Of a DNA stretch of 5,882 bases, positions 5,821 through 5,882 are shown piece after piece (the stretch's first letter is position 1; each line of letters begins with the position of its first letter). The notes beneath the pieces are model-generated. The model worked only from the letters and a program-made list of their open reading frames with translations. It made no database searches and was not told the origin of the DNA. The DNA comes from Bacillota bacterium (lineage in GTDB: Bacteria > Bacillota > Clostridia > Oscillospirales > Acutalibacteraceae), in contig WQTL01000346.1 in the NCBI GenBank assembly GCA_009786275.1, positions 1 to 5,882 of the forward strand, read 5' to 3'. The position numbers were made by a program, and so were the translations under genes.

Positions 5821-5882
5821 CCTGCCCCCTAATTTTTTCGCGAATTGGGTTTTCCGCACCGGTTCGCCGCCTTGGACCTGCC

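Noticed and set aside
5837..5844. TTCGCGAA palindrome as an operator or restriction-related site.
   Set aside because: An 8-bp palindrome is expected by chance in this length of DNA and nothing else nearby supports a function.
5781..5882. Possible end of a convergent minus-strand gene entering from the right edge.
   Set aside because: All three minus frames are open for only 17-26 codons from the edge before stops at 5829, 5816 and 5800; none shows a recognisable motif, so a gene cannot be supported or excluded.

Overview
The window is high-GC DNA (about 60% by eye), densely coding, with strong AGGAGG-type ribosome binding sites, a TTG start and SigA-type promoters. The clade-specific type II topoisomerase B subunit, the ferredoxin-tailed aldo/keto reductase and the FlaR-like kinase together suggest a GC-rich anaerobic Clostridia member (Oscillospiraceae/Ruminococcaceae-like gut Firmicute). 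This placement is an inference from gene content; no rRNA or other marker is present.

Layout. Two divergent transcription units leave the intergenic region 4385-4532. Leftward (minus strand), in order of transcription: an aldo/keto reductase with a C-terminal 2x[4Fe-4S] domain (4384-3164), two tandem paralogous six-helix membrane proteins of unknown function (3147-2365 and 2381-1626, overlapping by 17 bp), then, after 41 bp, a divergent GyrB/ParE-type topoisomerase subunit (1584 to beyond base 1; 528 codons visible). Rightward (plus strand): a six-helix voltage-gated-type K+ channel (4533-5258) and, 3 bp later, a FlaR-like P-loop nucleotide kinase (5262-5780). The last 102 bases hold no supportable gene, only an imperfect hairpin.

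Regulation. The intergenic region has two back-to-back promoters, each with the -10 hexamer TATACT and a 17-bp spacer. The rightward one (TTGACT/TATACT) is near consensus and fixes the channel start at TTG 4533. The leftward one has a weaker -35. All leftward genes lie close enough to be one operon, with translational coupling likely between the two membrane proteins.

How the genes work together is not obvious. The reductase, channel, kinase and topoisomerase are recognisable families with no known shared pathway. The least explained part is the membrane-protein pair, which shares a 34-bp identical DNA segment encoding a common C-terminal tail (WPVLERPVL). I see no mobile element, CRISPR array, tRNA or rRNA, and no clear evidence of a new defence or biosynthetic system.
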